A stretch of 64,000 nucleotides of DNA from Sphingomonas faeni (GTDB taxonomy: Bacteria; Pseudomonadota; Alphaproteobacteria; Sphingomonadales; Sphingomonadaceae): contig NZ_JAUSZF010000004.1 of assembly GCF_030817315.1 (NCBI RefSeq), positions 1-64,000 of the forward strand. Direction: 5' to 3'. The notes under the pieces are model-generated. The model saw only the letters and a program-made list of their open reading frames with translations, had not been told where the DNA came from and did not search any database. The position numbers and the translations under genes are program-made. Below are positions 44,444-53,980 of the stretch, piece after piece (within the stretch, counting starts at the first letter, position 1; each line of letters opens with the position of its first letter).

Positions 44444-45484
44444 ATGAACGGACGACTCGCCATACTGCCGCATTATGCCACCATTACCGACGTGGCGCGG
44501 GCTGCGGGGGTATCAGTGCGTACCGTTTCGCGCGTGCTCAATAAGTCCCCGAAGGTGGGTGAGGAAACCCGCCGTACGATCGAGGGCGTGATCGCCAATC
44601 TCGGATTTCAGCCCAGCCTCCGTGCGCGCGGCCTCGCGGCACGGCGATCGTTTTTGCTCGGCGTCGTACAGGGCTATCAGAATGCGCACGTCGTCGGCGT
44701 ACTGCAGCACGGCATCGTGGAAGTCTGTTCCGGGGCGGGATACGAACTGCTGGTCCATCCAGTCTCGGTCCAAGATCCCCGCCTCGCGGACAATCTGAGG
44801 GATTTCGTCCGACGCACGCATGTCGATGCGCTGGTGGTGTTGCCACCCGTCTCGGAGATCGCGGCCATTCCACGGTTGCTCGCGCGGCTGAGCGTCCCCT
44901 CGGTCGGCATCGCCGCCGTACGCGACCCGGCGTATCCGGCGATGCTCGTCACCGCTGAACGCGATGCTGCAAGCATGGTGGCGGATCACTTCGTCAGCTT
45001 GGGGCACCGCCGCATCGCGATGGTCACCGGACCAATGAAGTTTTATTCGGCGAGCGAGCGTGAGCAAGGCTTCCGGATCGCGCTGGAACGCGCCGACATC
45101 CTGCTGCCGCCATCTTATGTGCGTGAAGGAAATTATAGTTTCGAGTCCGGCCTTGCTGCGGCGATCGGTCTGTTGTCGCTGCCCGATCGGCCCACCGCGA
45201 TCTTCGCAGGCAACGATATCATGGCTGCTGCTGTGCTGAAGGTCGCACGTGACCTAAAGATCGATGTCCCGGACAAGCTCTCGATTGCAGGGTTCGACGA
45301 CAGCGACATCGCGTCGATGCTTTCGCCCGCGATCACGACGATTCGACGCCCGCTGATCGAGATCGCGCGCGAGGCCACCCGGCGGGCGATCACACTAGTA
45401 GAGGGCGATGCGCATAGCCTGCCCGACCATCATATCGCACTGAGCCTCATCGTGAGGCAATCAACAGCGCCGTTGGGCAATTAG
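44444..45484 (+). CDS. LacI-family transcriptional regulator
   Basis: About 346 residues from the ATG at 44444. The DNA-binding domain is ATITDVARAAGVSVRTVSRV, with the hinge at SLRARGLAARRSFLLGVV, followed by a periplasmic-binding-protein-like effector domain (SLGHRRIAMVTGPMKFYSAS, AIFAGNDIMAAAVLKVARDL, SIAGFDDSDIASMLSPAITT, IRRP). Such proteins usually repress sugar genes until a mono- or oligosaccharide binds. Its place after the receptor gene at the right end of the uronate/xylan locus makes it the probable local regulator. No operator could be confirmed by eye. Confidence 0.88.
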   Translation: MNGRLAILPHYATITDVARAAGVSVRTVSRVLNKSPKVGEETRRTIEGVIANLGFQPSLRARGLAARRSFLLGVVQGYQNAHVVGVLQHGIVEVCSGAGYELLVHPVSVQDPRLADNLRDFVRRTHVDALVVLPPVSEIAAIPRLLARLSVPSVGIAAVRDPAYPAMLVTAERDAASMVADHFVSLGHRRIAMVTGPMKFYSASEREQGFRIALERADILLPPSYVREGNYSFESGLAAAIGLLSLPDRPTAIFAGNDIMAAAVLKVARDLKIDVPDKLSIAGFDDSDIASMLSPAITTIRRPLIEIAREATRRAITLVEGDAHSLPDHHIALSLIVRQSTAPLGN

Positions 45485-46007
45485 GCGGTTGCCGGGTTGC
45501 ACACGATGTGAATGAGTCTTGCCGCAGGCGAGAGACGAGCAGTTTAGGTGCCGAAGGTTCCTATTTTCCGAGGAAAGTCTTCGTCCGCGCCTGCTTTCAT
45601 GCTCATGATAAAGATATCATACGCCGAAGATACTAGGATCAATTTTCAGGGCCAATACTTGGCCGCACTATGAAGTAGAATTCCTTTTTGTTTCCGGCGA
45701 AGACACATCGTCTATTAGGCCGGGAAGCGAAATGGCGGATCAGTCAGGGTGTGGACACCGCAGCATGGATTCGTGCGGAGGCTAAATCCGCGGCGGTGAG
45801 TTGAATTGCTAGCCGCGGCTGAGCTCGACTTTCGGCATTTCGATTTTGCGCGCCATCCTTCCGCAGCGGATGTACTTTATGAACGAAACGGGGTCCGGTT
45901 CAGATTCCAAGACCGCCAACGATAGTCGTTTTCTCGGCTAATAAAGCTCCGATGCTGTCGGATTAGCTAGCGACTCTGATGAGTATACTCAAGAAAGCCG
46001 GGAAGAG
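45485..46007. other. Gene-free stretch before the second recombinase copy
   Basis: About 520 bases with no supported gene. Its last 60 bases resemble the DNA upstream of recombinase copy 1 (a GGATTA-CTAG-GAC block and a GTATAC box before GAGATGAGCGAACA). It marks the right boundary of the sugar-catabolic block. Confidence 0.5.
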
Positions 46008-46704
46008 ATGAGCGAACAGGAAAAGTGATCACGATCCAAGCCGCGCGGGTAATCTGAGGGTAAGTACCGAAGAGCAGGATCTTGCTCGCCAGGAAGCGAT
46101 CGTCGCAGGCGCGCGTGCGGCCGGCTTCTATGTCGCGGCGGTTTATTGGGAAAGGGCATCTGGCGCTCGGCCAGACCGGCCGGAACTGCTTCGCTTGGTT
46201 GCCGACCTTCAGCCGGGTGAAGTGGTCGTCGCGGAGAAGATCGACCGGATCAGTCGTCTGCCACTGGCTGAGGCAGAGTTGTTGGTAGCAACGATCAGGG
46301 GGAAGGAAGCTCGGCTTGCGGTGCCGGGGATCGTCGACCTTACCGATCTCGTCGCCGATAGCTCTGGCGTTGCCCGGATCGTGCTGGAAGCGGTGCAGGA
46401 GATACTGCTACGGCTAGCGCCTCAGACCGCACGCGATGATTACGAAACCCGGCGTGAGCGCCAGCGCGAAGGGATCGAGATTGCCAGGCGGGAAGGGCGG
46501 TGCACGGGCCGCAAACCTGACCTTGCGCACCACCGCCGCATCGTCGGCCTTCTTGACGCGGGCATGAGCATTGCAAGAACGGCCGAGTGCAGCATTGCAC
46601 AGGTCAAGCGCGTGACGGCCTTGCACCGCGCGAGACAGGCGCGCCATCAATTCAGGAGATGGTGTCGGAAGACGAAATCCCCTCAGAGCTCGTGCTATCG
46701 ATGA
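46008..46704 (+). pseudogene. Serine recombinase copy 2, N-terminus broken, HTH intact
   Basis: The original start (ATGAGCGAACAGGAAAAG) meets TGA at codon 7, and a second single-base loss just before the LRVSTEEQ motif puts the catalytic serine out of reach of the start. From about 46050 the frame is open to 46704: AEKIDRISRLPLAEAELLV, RRERQREGIEIARREGRCTG, then an in-frame helix-turn-helix, GMSIARTAECSIAQVKRVTA. Copy 1 at 16837 shows the reverse pattern. An internal TTG at 46195 could start a 169-residue protein without the nucleophile. Confidence 0.8.
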
Positions 46705-46723
46705 CAGCGGAGTGAGCCGTCGG

Positions 46724-47173
46724 TCAGGCAGCCTGCGATAGGCCGGCATTAGGGTTTTCACTGACCACCGTGTCGATCGCGAGTGCGTAGCGTTCGGCTT
46801 CGGCGAGCAACTCAGTGTCCGTGAGGCCACGGTGATCGATCCACCACTTCGCATCGGTTATAAGGGTGCAGACTTGGTGGCCTGTTCCTTCTATAACCGG
46901 ACGGGCAACGAACGCGCAAAGGCGGCTGGCTCGGAGTGACGTTGCCCATGCGACCTGACGATCACTGCCTGTGAGCAGGGGCAGGTTGAGGTGGGCAATG
47001 GCCGCACTGTCATGAGCCGCTGCTTCCGCCTGTTCGGCCTGCTTGGTCACGACGAAACAGGCGCGGCACTTGGTCGTCTCCAGCCAACGGGCCTTTCGCT
47101 CCTGCTGGCTGGCAAAGCCGGAGAGATAGTGGATCTGCTCATGCCCACAGGCGTGCGTGATTATCTGTCCCAT
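46724..47173 (-). CDS. Hypothetical protein with Cys/His motif
   Basis: A 149-residue soluble protein. The N-terminus MGQIITHACGHEQIHYLSGF, followed by WLETTKCRACFVVT, has the spacing of a small zinc site (C-x-H and C-x2-C). The C-terminal half (TGHQVCTLITDAKWWIDHRG) looks alpha/beta. Proteins of this look are common on sphingomonad plasmids and integrative elements in my recollection, but no function is known. It lies right after the second recombinase remnant, in the opposite orientation. Confidence 0.55.
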   Translation of the reverse strand: MGQIITHACGHEQIHYLSGFASQQERKARWLETTKCRACFVVTKQAEQAEAAAHDSAAIAHLNLPLLTGSDRQVAWATSLRASRLCAFVARPVIEGTGHQVCTLITDAKWWIDHRGLTDTELLAEAERYALAIDTVVSENPNAGLSQAA

Positions 47174-47277
47174 GCCGCGATGATGATCGACGGTCGCTTC
47201 TAGGCAACCGGTATGAGTCAGGTCGAATCGGGAATGCGTTGAGCCGTTGGCGTGCGGCGTCTGCCGACTTCAACCTG

Positions 47278-47601
47278 TCAGGCGGGTGTTACGCCTTCGG
47301 CATTGACAAGGGCCGGGCCGACCAGCGTGCCGACCAGTCGCACCGGCTTTACTAACAAATCGACTGGCGTGCGATGCAATTCCAGTTCGTAGCGACCGCC
47401 GAGGTCCCGCCGTCGGTAGAAGGCACCATCCGCCTTCCGGGCGCGGCTGACGGCCGCGGCATGTTCGCGCGCCCGCTTTTCGGACGGTTTCTCATAGTGC
47501 CTGCGCAGCTTCATCTCACGGTACACGCCTTCACGCTGCAGCTTCTTCTTCAGGGCGCGGAGGCCTTGGTCGACATTGTTGTCGCGGACGATGATCTGCA
47601 T
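47278..47601 (-). CDS. rpsU: Ribosomal protein S21 variant with an unusual tail
   Basis: From the ATG at 47601 the first 50 residues are a near-perfect alphaproteobacterial S21: [40 protein letters not shown] and [15 protein letters not shown]. Normal S21 here would be about 65-70 residues and end in a short Arg/Lys-rich helix. This frame instead runs to 107 residues with an unrelated tail ([20 protein letters not shown] to VNAEGVTPA). It lies directly downstream of an IS5-family insertion that has taken the place of the native promoter. It could be an extra copy with a replaced 3' end. Confidence 0.7.
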   Translation of the reverse strand: MQIIVRDNNVDQGLRALKKKLQREGVYREMKLRRHYEKPSEKRAREHAAAVSRARKADGAFYRRRDLGGRYELELHRTPVDLLVKPVRLVGTLVGPALVNAEGVTPA

Positions 47602-47713
47602 GGTGGCTGGCTCGTGGCGGGTGTGACTGGGTCGAATATCGAGCGATCTATGACCGAGAACGGGCTCAGCGTCAGCATCTGGTTGTGTCACGAACTTTCG
47701 AGGCGGGAGGATG

Positions 47714-48527
47714 CTAGGCCACGTGGACAAAGGGTAGCCACAGCGTAACTGAGGCGAGCGCGACGAAGCCGAGGTAGGACTCTGCGGTCTTGTCATAACG
47801 CGTCGCGACCCGGCGCCAGTTCTTGAGCCTGTTGAACAAGCGCTCGACGAGATTGCGCCAACGGTATTTTTCGCGATCATGCGGGATCGGTATGCGGCGG
47901 TTGCTCTTGGTCGGAATGACCGCCTCGACATCCGCCTTGGCGAGTTCCTGTCGGATGGCATCGGCGTCGTAGCCCTTATCGGCAAGCAGCGCCTCGATCC
48001 GGTCAGCCAGCATCCCGAACAAGGGCGCGAAGCCCTTCACGTCGTGGGCTTGGCCCGGTGTCAGGACGAAACATAGCGGCCGACCCTGGCCATCGCAGCG
48101 TGCGTGCAGCTTGGTCGTGAAGCCGCCTCGCGAACGGCCGAGCCCCTCGAACTCCTGATCCCTTTTTTTAGTCCGACGGCGCAGTGATGCGCCCGGACTA
48201 CGGTGCTGTCGATCATGTCGGCGCTGGTATCCCGCTCGACGGCAGCGGCGAAGGTTTCCAGCATGGCTTCGAACACGCCCGTCACGACCCAGCGGCGATA
48301 CCGCCGGAATACGCTGTTCCACTTGCCATATTCAGCCGGCAAATGCCGCCACTGGGCGCCCGTCCGCGCCATCCACACCATGCCTTCGAAATAGGGCCGT
48401 TGTCGCCCGCGGGTCGGCAGCCACGTCCTCGCTCTGACGGCAGCAGTGGACCAATCAGCGCCCACTCATCATCAGAAACCCCAATCCGTTCGCCCAACGC
48501 CGCCTCCAAAAGACAGCCTTGAATCAA
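47714..48527 (-). pseudogene. IS5-family transposase with an extra frameshift
   Basis: Three frames make up one transposase: SDDEWALIGPLLPSERGRGC, then RPYFEGMVWMARTGAQWRHL to MIDSTVVRAHHCAVGLKKG, then KKRDQEFEGLGRSRGGFTTK to [15 protein letters not shown] and [20 protein letters not shown]. The second change, at a run of seven A residues (coding strand, near 48165), is the normal programmed shift of these elements. The first, near 48400 between PAGDN and RPYFEG, looks like a one-base loss and would inactivate the protein. Confidence 0.75.
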
Positions 48528-48566
48528 CCGATCCGACGCGCGTCAACCTTTGTCCACGTGGCCTAG
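47714..48566 (-). mobile_element. IS5-family insertion sequence
   Basis: An element of about 845 bp. GGCCACGTGGACAAAGG at the left (from 47717) is matched by its complement at the right (to 48563), and CTAG at both borders (47714-47717, 48563-48566) is either a target duplication or part of the repeat. It encodes an IS427-type transposase on the minus strand. The family differs from the fragment at 1-350. Confidence 0.85.
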
Positions 48567-48745
48567 CCGAATACGGTTTTTCGCTAGCTGCCGAGTGGCG
48601 ATCGCGCCAATTCAGTTGTCCGGCACGCTGTCCGTAAATGGCCAACGCGCTTCCGCTCGCGGACGGCATCGTTGAAGCGGTGTTCCCGACTGGCGGTGCT
48701 CTACTCATCATCAGATCGTCAACGAATGAAGCTACGGAAGGTCGT

Positions 48746-49603
48746 TCATCTTTTGGGTGCCCACGCAACGAATTCCTGGCGCTGCTCGCCCAGTTTTTCG
48801 ATACCTAGTTCCACGATGTCGCCTGCCTTGAGATACCAGGGTGCTGGCTTCTGGCCCAACCCGACACCTGGTGGCGTGCCCGTAGTGATGATGTCGCCGG
48901 GCTCCAGCGTCATGAACTGCGAGCAATAGGCGACGATCTTCGCAACGGAGAAGATCATCGTTCTCGTCGTGCCATCCTGTACACGCTTGCCATTGACAGA
49001 CAGCCACATCGATAGTGCTTGGGGATCGCCAACTTCGTCTGATGTTACCAGCCACGGTCCCACGGGGCCGAACGTCGGAAAGCCTTTGCCCTTGTCCCAA
49101 GTGGGTCCGCGTTCCGTCTGCCAATGGCGTTCCGACACGTCGTTGACGACGCAATATCCCGCGACATGCGCGAGGGCATCGGCCTCATCAACATGGCTGG
49201 CACGCGTGCCGATCACGACGCCGAGTTCAACTTCCCAATCGGTCTTCTCGGAGTTTTTCGGAATGACTACAGGGTCGTCCGGGCCCTGGATGCAGTTCAC
49301 CCATTTGTTGAACACAACGGGTTCGGACGGGATCGGCAGGTTCGATTCCGCAGCGTGATCGGCGTAGTTCAGCCCGATCGCAACGAACTTACCGGTGCCG
49401 GCAACGGGCGGACCGTAGCGCAGGTCTCCGTCAGCGAGCGGCAGGCTTGCGGGATCTATAACCGCCAATTTTTCCAGCGAGGATTGCGACAGCGTGTCCG
49501 GTGTCAGGTCGGCGACATGCGCGGACAAGTCGCGGACGCGGCCCTCCGCATCGATCAGCCCCGGCTTTTCTGCGCCTCGGGTACCATAGCGGCAAAGCTT
49601 CAT
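48746..49603 (-). CDS. 2,4-diketo-3-deoxy-L-fuconate hydrolase (FAH family)
   Basis: A 285-residue paralogue of the hydrolase at 21033-21896, with the same layout (KLCRYGTRGAEKPGLIDAEG, GLNYADHAAESNLPIPSEPV, WEVELGVVIGTRAS, VNDVSERHWQTERGPTWDKG, TGTPPGVGLGQ). In this locus it should carry out the final cleavage of the L-fucose route, giving pyruvate and L-lactate. It is read leftward from a promoter region shared with the GH28/GH2 operon, which contains a copy of the ATACGTCATACGTCA motif. The substrate is inferred from context. Confidence 0.83.
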   Translation of the reverse strand: MKLCRYGTRGAEKPGLIDAEGRVRDLSAHVADLTPDTLSQSSLEKLAVIDPASLPLADGDLRYGPPVAGTGKFVAIGLNYADHAAESNLPIPSEPVVFNKWVNCIQGPDDPVVIPKNSEKTDWEVELGVVIGTRASHVDEADALAHVAGYCVVNDVSERHWQTERGPTWDKGKGFPTFGPVGPWLVTSDEVGDPQALSMWLSVNGKRVQDGTTRTMIFSVAKIVAYCSQFMTLEPGDIITTGTPPGVGLGQKPAPWYLKAGDIVELGIEKLGEQRQEFVAWAPKR

Positions 49604-49725
49604 ACGCGGTTCCTTCCTGGATGCGGGGATGAGGTCTAGCGAACGTCAACGGTTGTACCACGGCGGAATCCTGCCCTCGGACATACCCGACTTTACTCTC
49701 TCATCGCGACAAGTTAAAACGTAGG

Positions 49726-49745
49726 TCATAATACGTCATACGTCA
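49726..49745. promoter_or_regulatory. Candidate GntR operator, site A
   Basis: TCATAATACGTCATACGTCA lies between the divergent FAH gene and the GH28/GH2 operon. It differs from site B (56126) at one of 20 positions. A FadR-type GntR gene is in the locus. Confidence 0.55.
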
Positions 49746-49898
49746 AATTGATAAGGTGACGTCGAGAGGTGAGTCCATGAAGTTCATAACGGAACGAAGG
49801 TCGATCATGCCTGCGGCCTGCGATGGGGTAGCGACATTAAGAACCTTTCCAGCGTCCGATACGCCACTCGCCGGCGGTCACCTAGCCGGCGATCTCCG

Positions 49899-51260
49899 AT
49901 GACGACGCGCCGCTCGATCCTCAGAAGTGCACCGGTTGCCCTGATCGCCGGATTGCCGACTTCCTTGCTGGGACAGCGGCGGCGCACGATAGACATCCGG
50001 GATCACGGCGCGGTTGGCGATGGTCGGACGGTCAACACGCGCGCGATCCAGCAGGCGATCGATGCGTGCGCGGCGGTGGGCGGCGGCATGATCGCAGTGC
50101 CGGCCGGGATATTCGTCAGTGGATCGATCCATCTGAAGCCCGGTGTTGGGCTGGAACTGCGCAAGGGTGGCGTGCTGAAAGGATCGTCCGATTTTGCCGA
50201 CTATCCGCTGGTGATGCGCCGGTTCGCGGAAGCGTATCTTGAGCCGCTGCGGCTCGCGCTCGTGAATGCCGTCGGCAATCACGGGTTGCGGATCGTCGGG
50301 CCGGGCACGCTTGACGGGGATGGCGATCCGTTCTGGCGCGGTTTCTTCAATCGCCCCGACGAGCGCGTCGGCGGAAACAAGGTCGTCTATCGCTGGCCGC
50401 AGCTTTGCTCGATCGAGGATTGCAACGATGTGCTGGTCAGCGGCGTCACGTTCAAGGATCCCGCATTCTGGAATCTGCATCTGTACCGGTGTCGCCGTGC
50501 GGTGGTGGAGGATTGCCGTTTCGAGGTGCCACACGTCATTCGGGCACCGAGCAGCGACGGCATCGACCTCGACAGTTGTCAGGACGTGGTAGTCCGGCGG
50601 TGTCGCTTTTCCGTAGACGACGATTGCATCGCACTTAAGGGAACGCAGGGGCCGGGCGCCGCCGCCTATGCCGAAGCCCCACCAGTTGAGCGTATTCATA
50701 TCCACGACTGCGTCTTCGAACATGGTCTTGGCTGCGTCACCTATGGCAGCAACGCGACGATCGTGCGCGACATCCGGGTCGAGCGGATCACCAATCTGGG
50801 CGACATGCCCACCATCCGCTTCAAGGTACGCCCCGACACGCCGGGGCAGGTGTATGAAAGGCTTCACGTGAAAGGGCTTCGGTTGGCGGAAGCGCCGACC
50901 CCGATCGATCGCTGGCACAATGGCGAAGTCTTCTACGGAACTGACATCCCCAATTTCAGTACGAGCGATCCCGCGATCGGTCTGATCGTGAACGCGCGAC
51001 TGACGCACGGAACGAAAGTCGCAGCCAAGCCGCCGGGTGCGATCATCCATGACGTGGTGATCGAGGATGTCCGTGGCACGACGCGGGGCTTCGGCACCAT
51101 TTCAGGAAACGCCAGCACCAAGGTCAGCGATTTTACGCTGCGCGACATCGACGTGCGGCTTACCGATCCGATGCGGACCGCGCTAATTGCGCGCGGCGTG
51201 CCGAACGTCCGCATGGAGAATGTGCGCGTGAACGGCAAGCCCGGCCGGGTCGAGGCATGA
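49899..51260 (+). CDS. GH28 family pectin hydrolase
   Basis: A 453-residue exported protein; TTRRSILRSAPVALIAGLPT is a Tat-like leader. Family 28 motifs are present in a variant form: SSDGIDLDS (D220, where classical enzymes have NTD), VDDDCIALKG (D240-D242), EHGLGCVTYGS (His275) and IRFKVRPD for the substrate-binding pair. The NTD-to-SSD change suggests a branch active on rhamnogalacturonan or galacturonide side chains. Its stop overlaps a possible start of the GH2 gene, so the two are coupled. The promoter contains site A. Confidence 0.87.
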   Translation: MTTRRSILRSAPVALIAGLPTSLLGQRRRTIDIRDHGAVGDGRTVNTRAIQQAIDACAAVGGGMIAVPAGIFVSGSIHLKPGVGLELRKGGVLKGSSDFADYPLVMRRFAEAYLEPLRLALVNAVGNHGLRIVGPGTLDGDGDPFWRGFFNRPDERVGGNKVVYRWPQLCSIEDCNDVLVSGVTFKDPAFWNLHLYRCRRAVVEDCRFEVPHVIRAPSSDGIDLDSCQDVVVRRCRFSVDDDCIALKGTQGPGAAAYAEAPPVERIHIHDCVFEHGLGCVTYGSNATIVRDIRVERITNLGDMPTIRFKVRPDTPGQVYERLHVKGLRLAEAPTPIDRWHNGEVFYGTDIPNFSTSDPAIGLIVNARLTHGTKVAAKPPGAIIHDVVIEDVRGTTRGFGTISGNASTKVSDFTLRDIDVRLTDPMRTALIARGVPNVRMENVRVNGKPGRVEA

Positions 51261-51286
51261 CGCACGATGCAAATACGCAGGGGAAT

Positions 51287-53944
51287 ATGCCGATGCTGAA
51301 ACGGATCGTCGCGCTCACGGTGCTGATCTTCGCGCTGCTGGGCACGTCCGCCATGGCCGCGGGGCGGACTGAGACCACGCTGGCGGATGGATGGCGTTTC
51401 CACCTCGGAGCGGTGGCTGGCGATGCGACGCTCGCCGATGTGACCAGCGACGGGTTCGACGATGCGAGCTGGCAGCAGGTTGCCGTACCGCATAGCTGGA
51501 ACAAGCTCGGCAATTACGCCGTCACCCGCCGGTCCGATGCGAACACGACGCGCGGCATCGGCTGGTACCGCCTGCGATTCACTTTGCCTGGGAACGCGAC
51601 CGGCAAACGCGTGTATCTTCAGTTCGACGCGGCGAGCATCATCGCCGATGTGTGGCTCAACGGACGCAAGCTCGGGCATCATGAAGGCGCCTTCACCCGC
51701 TTCCGTTTGGATGCGACCGACGCGGTTCGGACGGGCGCCAACGTCCTTGCCGTTCGCGTCGACAATTCGAAGCCTGCACCCGGCAGCAGTACCGAATTCA
51801 TCGTGCCCATCTCGGGCGACTTCTTCATGTATGGCGGCCTCTATCGGCCGGTATCGCTCATCGTGACCGAACAGGCCCATATCGATCTGCTCGATCACGG
51901 CGGCCCCGGTGTCTATGCCCACGTGACCGCGCTGGATGACCGATTAGCGACAGTCGCGGTGCTAGTACGGTTGCGCAATCGCGGGATGCCGGGGGCCTAT
52001 ACACTCCGGACTGGCGTGACCGACGCGCAGGGCCAACGCGTGGCGGGTAGCGAACAACGCCTGCGCTTGCCCAAAGGAGGCAATGTCGACCATGGAACGA
52101 CGCTGGCGATTGACAAGCCACGGCGCTGGAATGGTCTGGACGATCCGTATCTCTATAGCCTGACGGTCGAACTCATAGGTCGCGACGGCATGGTTCTCGA
52201 CCGCGTCGATCAGCCGCTCGGCCTGCGCACAGTCGCGGTCGATCCCAACAAGGGGTTCGTGCTCAACGGGAGGACGATGCTGTTGCGCGGAGTCAATCGA
52301 CATCAGGATCGGCAGGACAAAGGCTGGGCGCTGAGCCTTGCCGACCATCAGCAGGACATGGCTCTCATCCGCGAACTGGGCGCAAATTCGGTGCGCCTCT
52401 CTCACTATAACCAAGCCGAACCCTTTTACGACCTCGCCGACCGCACTGGAATGGTCCTCTGGGCGGAGCTTGGACTGGTCAATCTGGCATCGATCCCCGG
52501 CCGTGCGGACACCCCGCCACAGATGAAGGCGAGCGCGGAGGCGCAGCTCGTCGAGCTCATTCGCCAGAACTACAACCATCCCTCCGTTGCCGTCTGGTCG
52601 ATCGGCAACGAGATCAACAACTGGTCGTCGAAGGGGCTGACCCCGTCCAACGCTCGACCGCTGCTGAACGCATTGAACGCGGTCGCCAAGCGCGAGGACC
52701 CTGATCGCCCGACGACGATCGCGGTATGCTGCGAAGTGCTGCCGGGGGATCCCGACGATGGACGCGACCGGACGACGGGCACTGCGGATACCGCCGCGTA
52801 CAATCTCTATTATGGCTGGTACGGCACCGGGCGCGTGGCCGACGCCGCGAAGCTGGGGGCAGTGATGGAGGGCTATCATCGCGAAAAGCCGATGCTGCCG
52901 ATAGGGGTCGGCGAATACGGCGCCGGCGGCGCGATCAGCCAGCACACCGACAATGTCGACGGCGGCAAGATCGAGAGTATCTACCGCCCGCAGGCCGAGG
53001 AGGTTCAGGCGGTCGTCCACGAACTGTCGTGGAAAAGTCTGAAGCCTCTAGACTTCATGTGGGGTGCATGGGTCTGGCAGATGTTCGACGCGACCAGCGA
53101 TCTGCGCGAGGAAGGCGACAGTACCGATATCAATACTAAGGGACTCGTCACGTTCGACAGGGTCACTCGCAAGGACGCATTCTGGTTCTACAAGGCTGCG
53201 TGGAGCAAGGTGCCCGTGCTGCATCTGACGGGGCGCCGTTATGTCGACCGCGCCTACCCGGTGATCGACGTGCACGCCTATTCCAACGCGCCGCAAGCAC
53301 GACTGTCGCTCAACGGGCGTGACATCGGCATGGCAGCATGTCCTGATGCGGTCTGCGTCTGGCGAGCCGTCACCTTGCAGCACGGTACCAACGCGCTGGT
53401 CGCGACAGGCGGCGGGCAGACCGATCGGATCACGTTGTCGTACACCGGACCGAAGCGGGCACGACATATACGTACCGGCTCGCTCGACGGTATGATGCTG
53501 GCGCGCGGCCCGCGCTATGGATCGGACAATTTCTTCGAGGGCGGGCTTGGGTTCACACTCAACCCGTATCAGCGTGAACTCTACGCGAGCAACGAGCAGC
53601 GCAAGCCACCAAGGATCGTGGTCGGCGCGCGTGAGCCGCAGCTTTATGCCAGCTGGCGGGCCGGCACGGCATTCCGGTACGCGGTGCCGTTGCCGGATGG
53701 CCGCTACCGGGTGACGCTGCACATGTTCGATCCGGTCGAGACGTCGCCGGGCAAGCGGGTGTTCACCGTTACGCCCGGCGGAGGCACGCCGGTGCGGGTC
53801 GATCCGGTGGCGCGTGCCGGCGGCGGCATGCGGGCGGTGACGGTCGAACTGTCGGCGGCGGCAAAGCGCGGCGTGCTGACGCTCGACTTCAAGGGCGAGG
53901 TAGGCGAGGCGATCGTCTCGGCGATCGACGTAGTGCCGCGTTAG
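51287..53944 (+). CDS. GH2 beta-galactosidase-type enzyme with a malectin-like tail
   Basis: About 885 residues from the ATG at 51287, chosen for AGGGGA just upstream and the signal peptide that follows (LKRIVALTVLIFALLGTSAM, AAG). An in-frame ATG at 51257 overlaps the GH28 stop and is the alternative. Domains: jelly-roll (to about 190), Ig-like, then the barrel with acid/base E442 in WSIGNEINNW and nucleophile E543 in VGEYGAGG. The last 130 residues (FFEGGLGFTLN, YRVTLHMFDPVETSPGKRVF) resemble a malectin (CBM57) module. It probably removes beta-galactose from pectin side chains or xyloglucan. Confidence 0.88.
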   Translation: MPMLKRIVALTVLIFALLGTSAMAAGRTETTLADGWRFHLGAVAGDATLADVTSDGFDDASWQQVAVPHSWNKLGNYAVTRRSDANTTRGIGWYRLRFTLPGNATGKRVYLQFDAASIIADVWLNGRKLGHHEGAFTRFRLDATDAVRTGANVLAVRVDNSKPAPGSSTEFIVPISGDFFMYGGLYRPVSLIVTEQAHIDLLDHGGPGVYAHVTALDDRLATVAVLVRLRNRGMPGAYTLRTGVTDAQGQRVAGSEQRLRLPKGGNVDHGTTLAIDKPRRWNGLDDPYLYSLTVELIGRDGMVLDRVDQPLGLRTVAVDPNKGFVLNGRTMLLRGVNRHQDRQDKGWALSLADHQQDMALIRELGANSVRLSHYNQAEPFYDLADRTGMVLWAELGLVNLASIPGRADTPPQMKASAEAQLVELIRQNYNHPSVAVWSIGNEINNWSSKGLTPSNARPLLNALNAVAKREDPDRPTTIAVCCEVLPGDPDDGRDRTTGTADTAAYNLYYGWYGTGRVADAAKLGAVMEGYHREKPMLPIGVGEYGAGGAISQHTDNVDGGKIESIYRPQAEEVQAVVHELSWKSLKPLDFMWGAWVWQMFDATSDLREEGDSTDINTKGLVTFDRVTRKDAFWFYKAAWSKVPVLHLTGRRYVDRAYPVIDVHAYSNAPQARLSLNGRDIGMAACPDAVCVWRAVTLQHGTNALVATGGGQTDRITLSYTGPKRARHIRTGSLDGMMLARGPRYGSDNFFEGGLGFTLNPYQRELYASNEQRKPPRIVVGAREPQLYASWRAGTAFRYAVPLPDGRYRVTLHMFDPVETSPGKRVFTVTPGGGTPVRVDPVARAGGGMRAVTVELSAAAKRGVLTLDFKGEVGEAIVSAIDVVPR

Positions 53945-53980
53945 TTCCCGACCGGTCCTGCGCCCGGATAGGCGGGAGAG

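Noticed and set aside
48160..48172. Frame change at an A7 run in the IS5-family transposase
   Set aside because: It is the usual programmed frameshift site of these elements. Only the other break near 48400 is counted as damage.
49878..51050. A 390-codon minus-strand frame opposite the GH28 gene
   Set aside because: It lacks any domain or ribosome binding site and lies wholly inside a canonical GH28 gene on the other strand.
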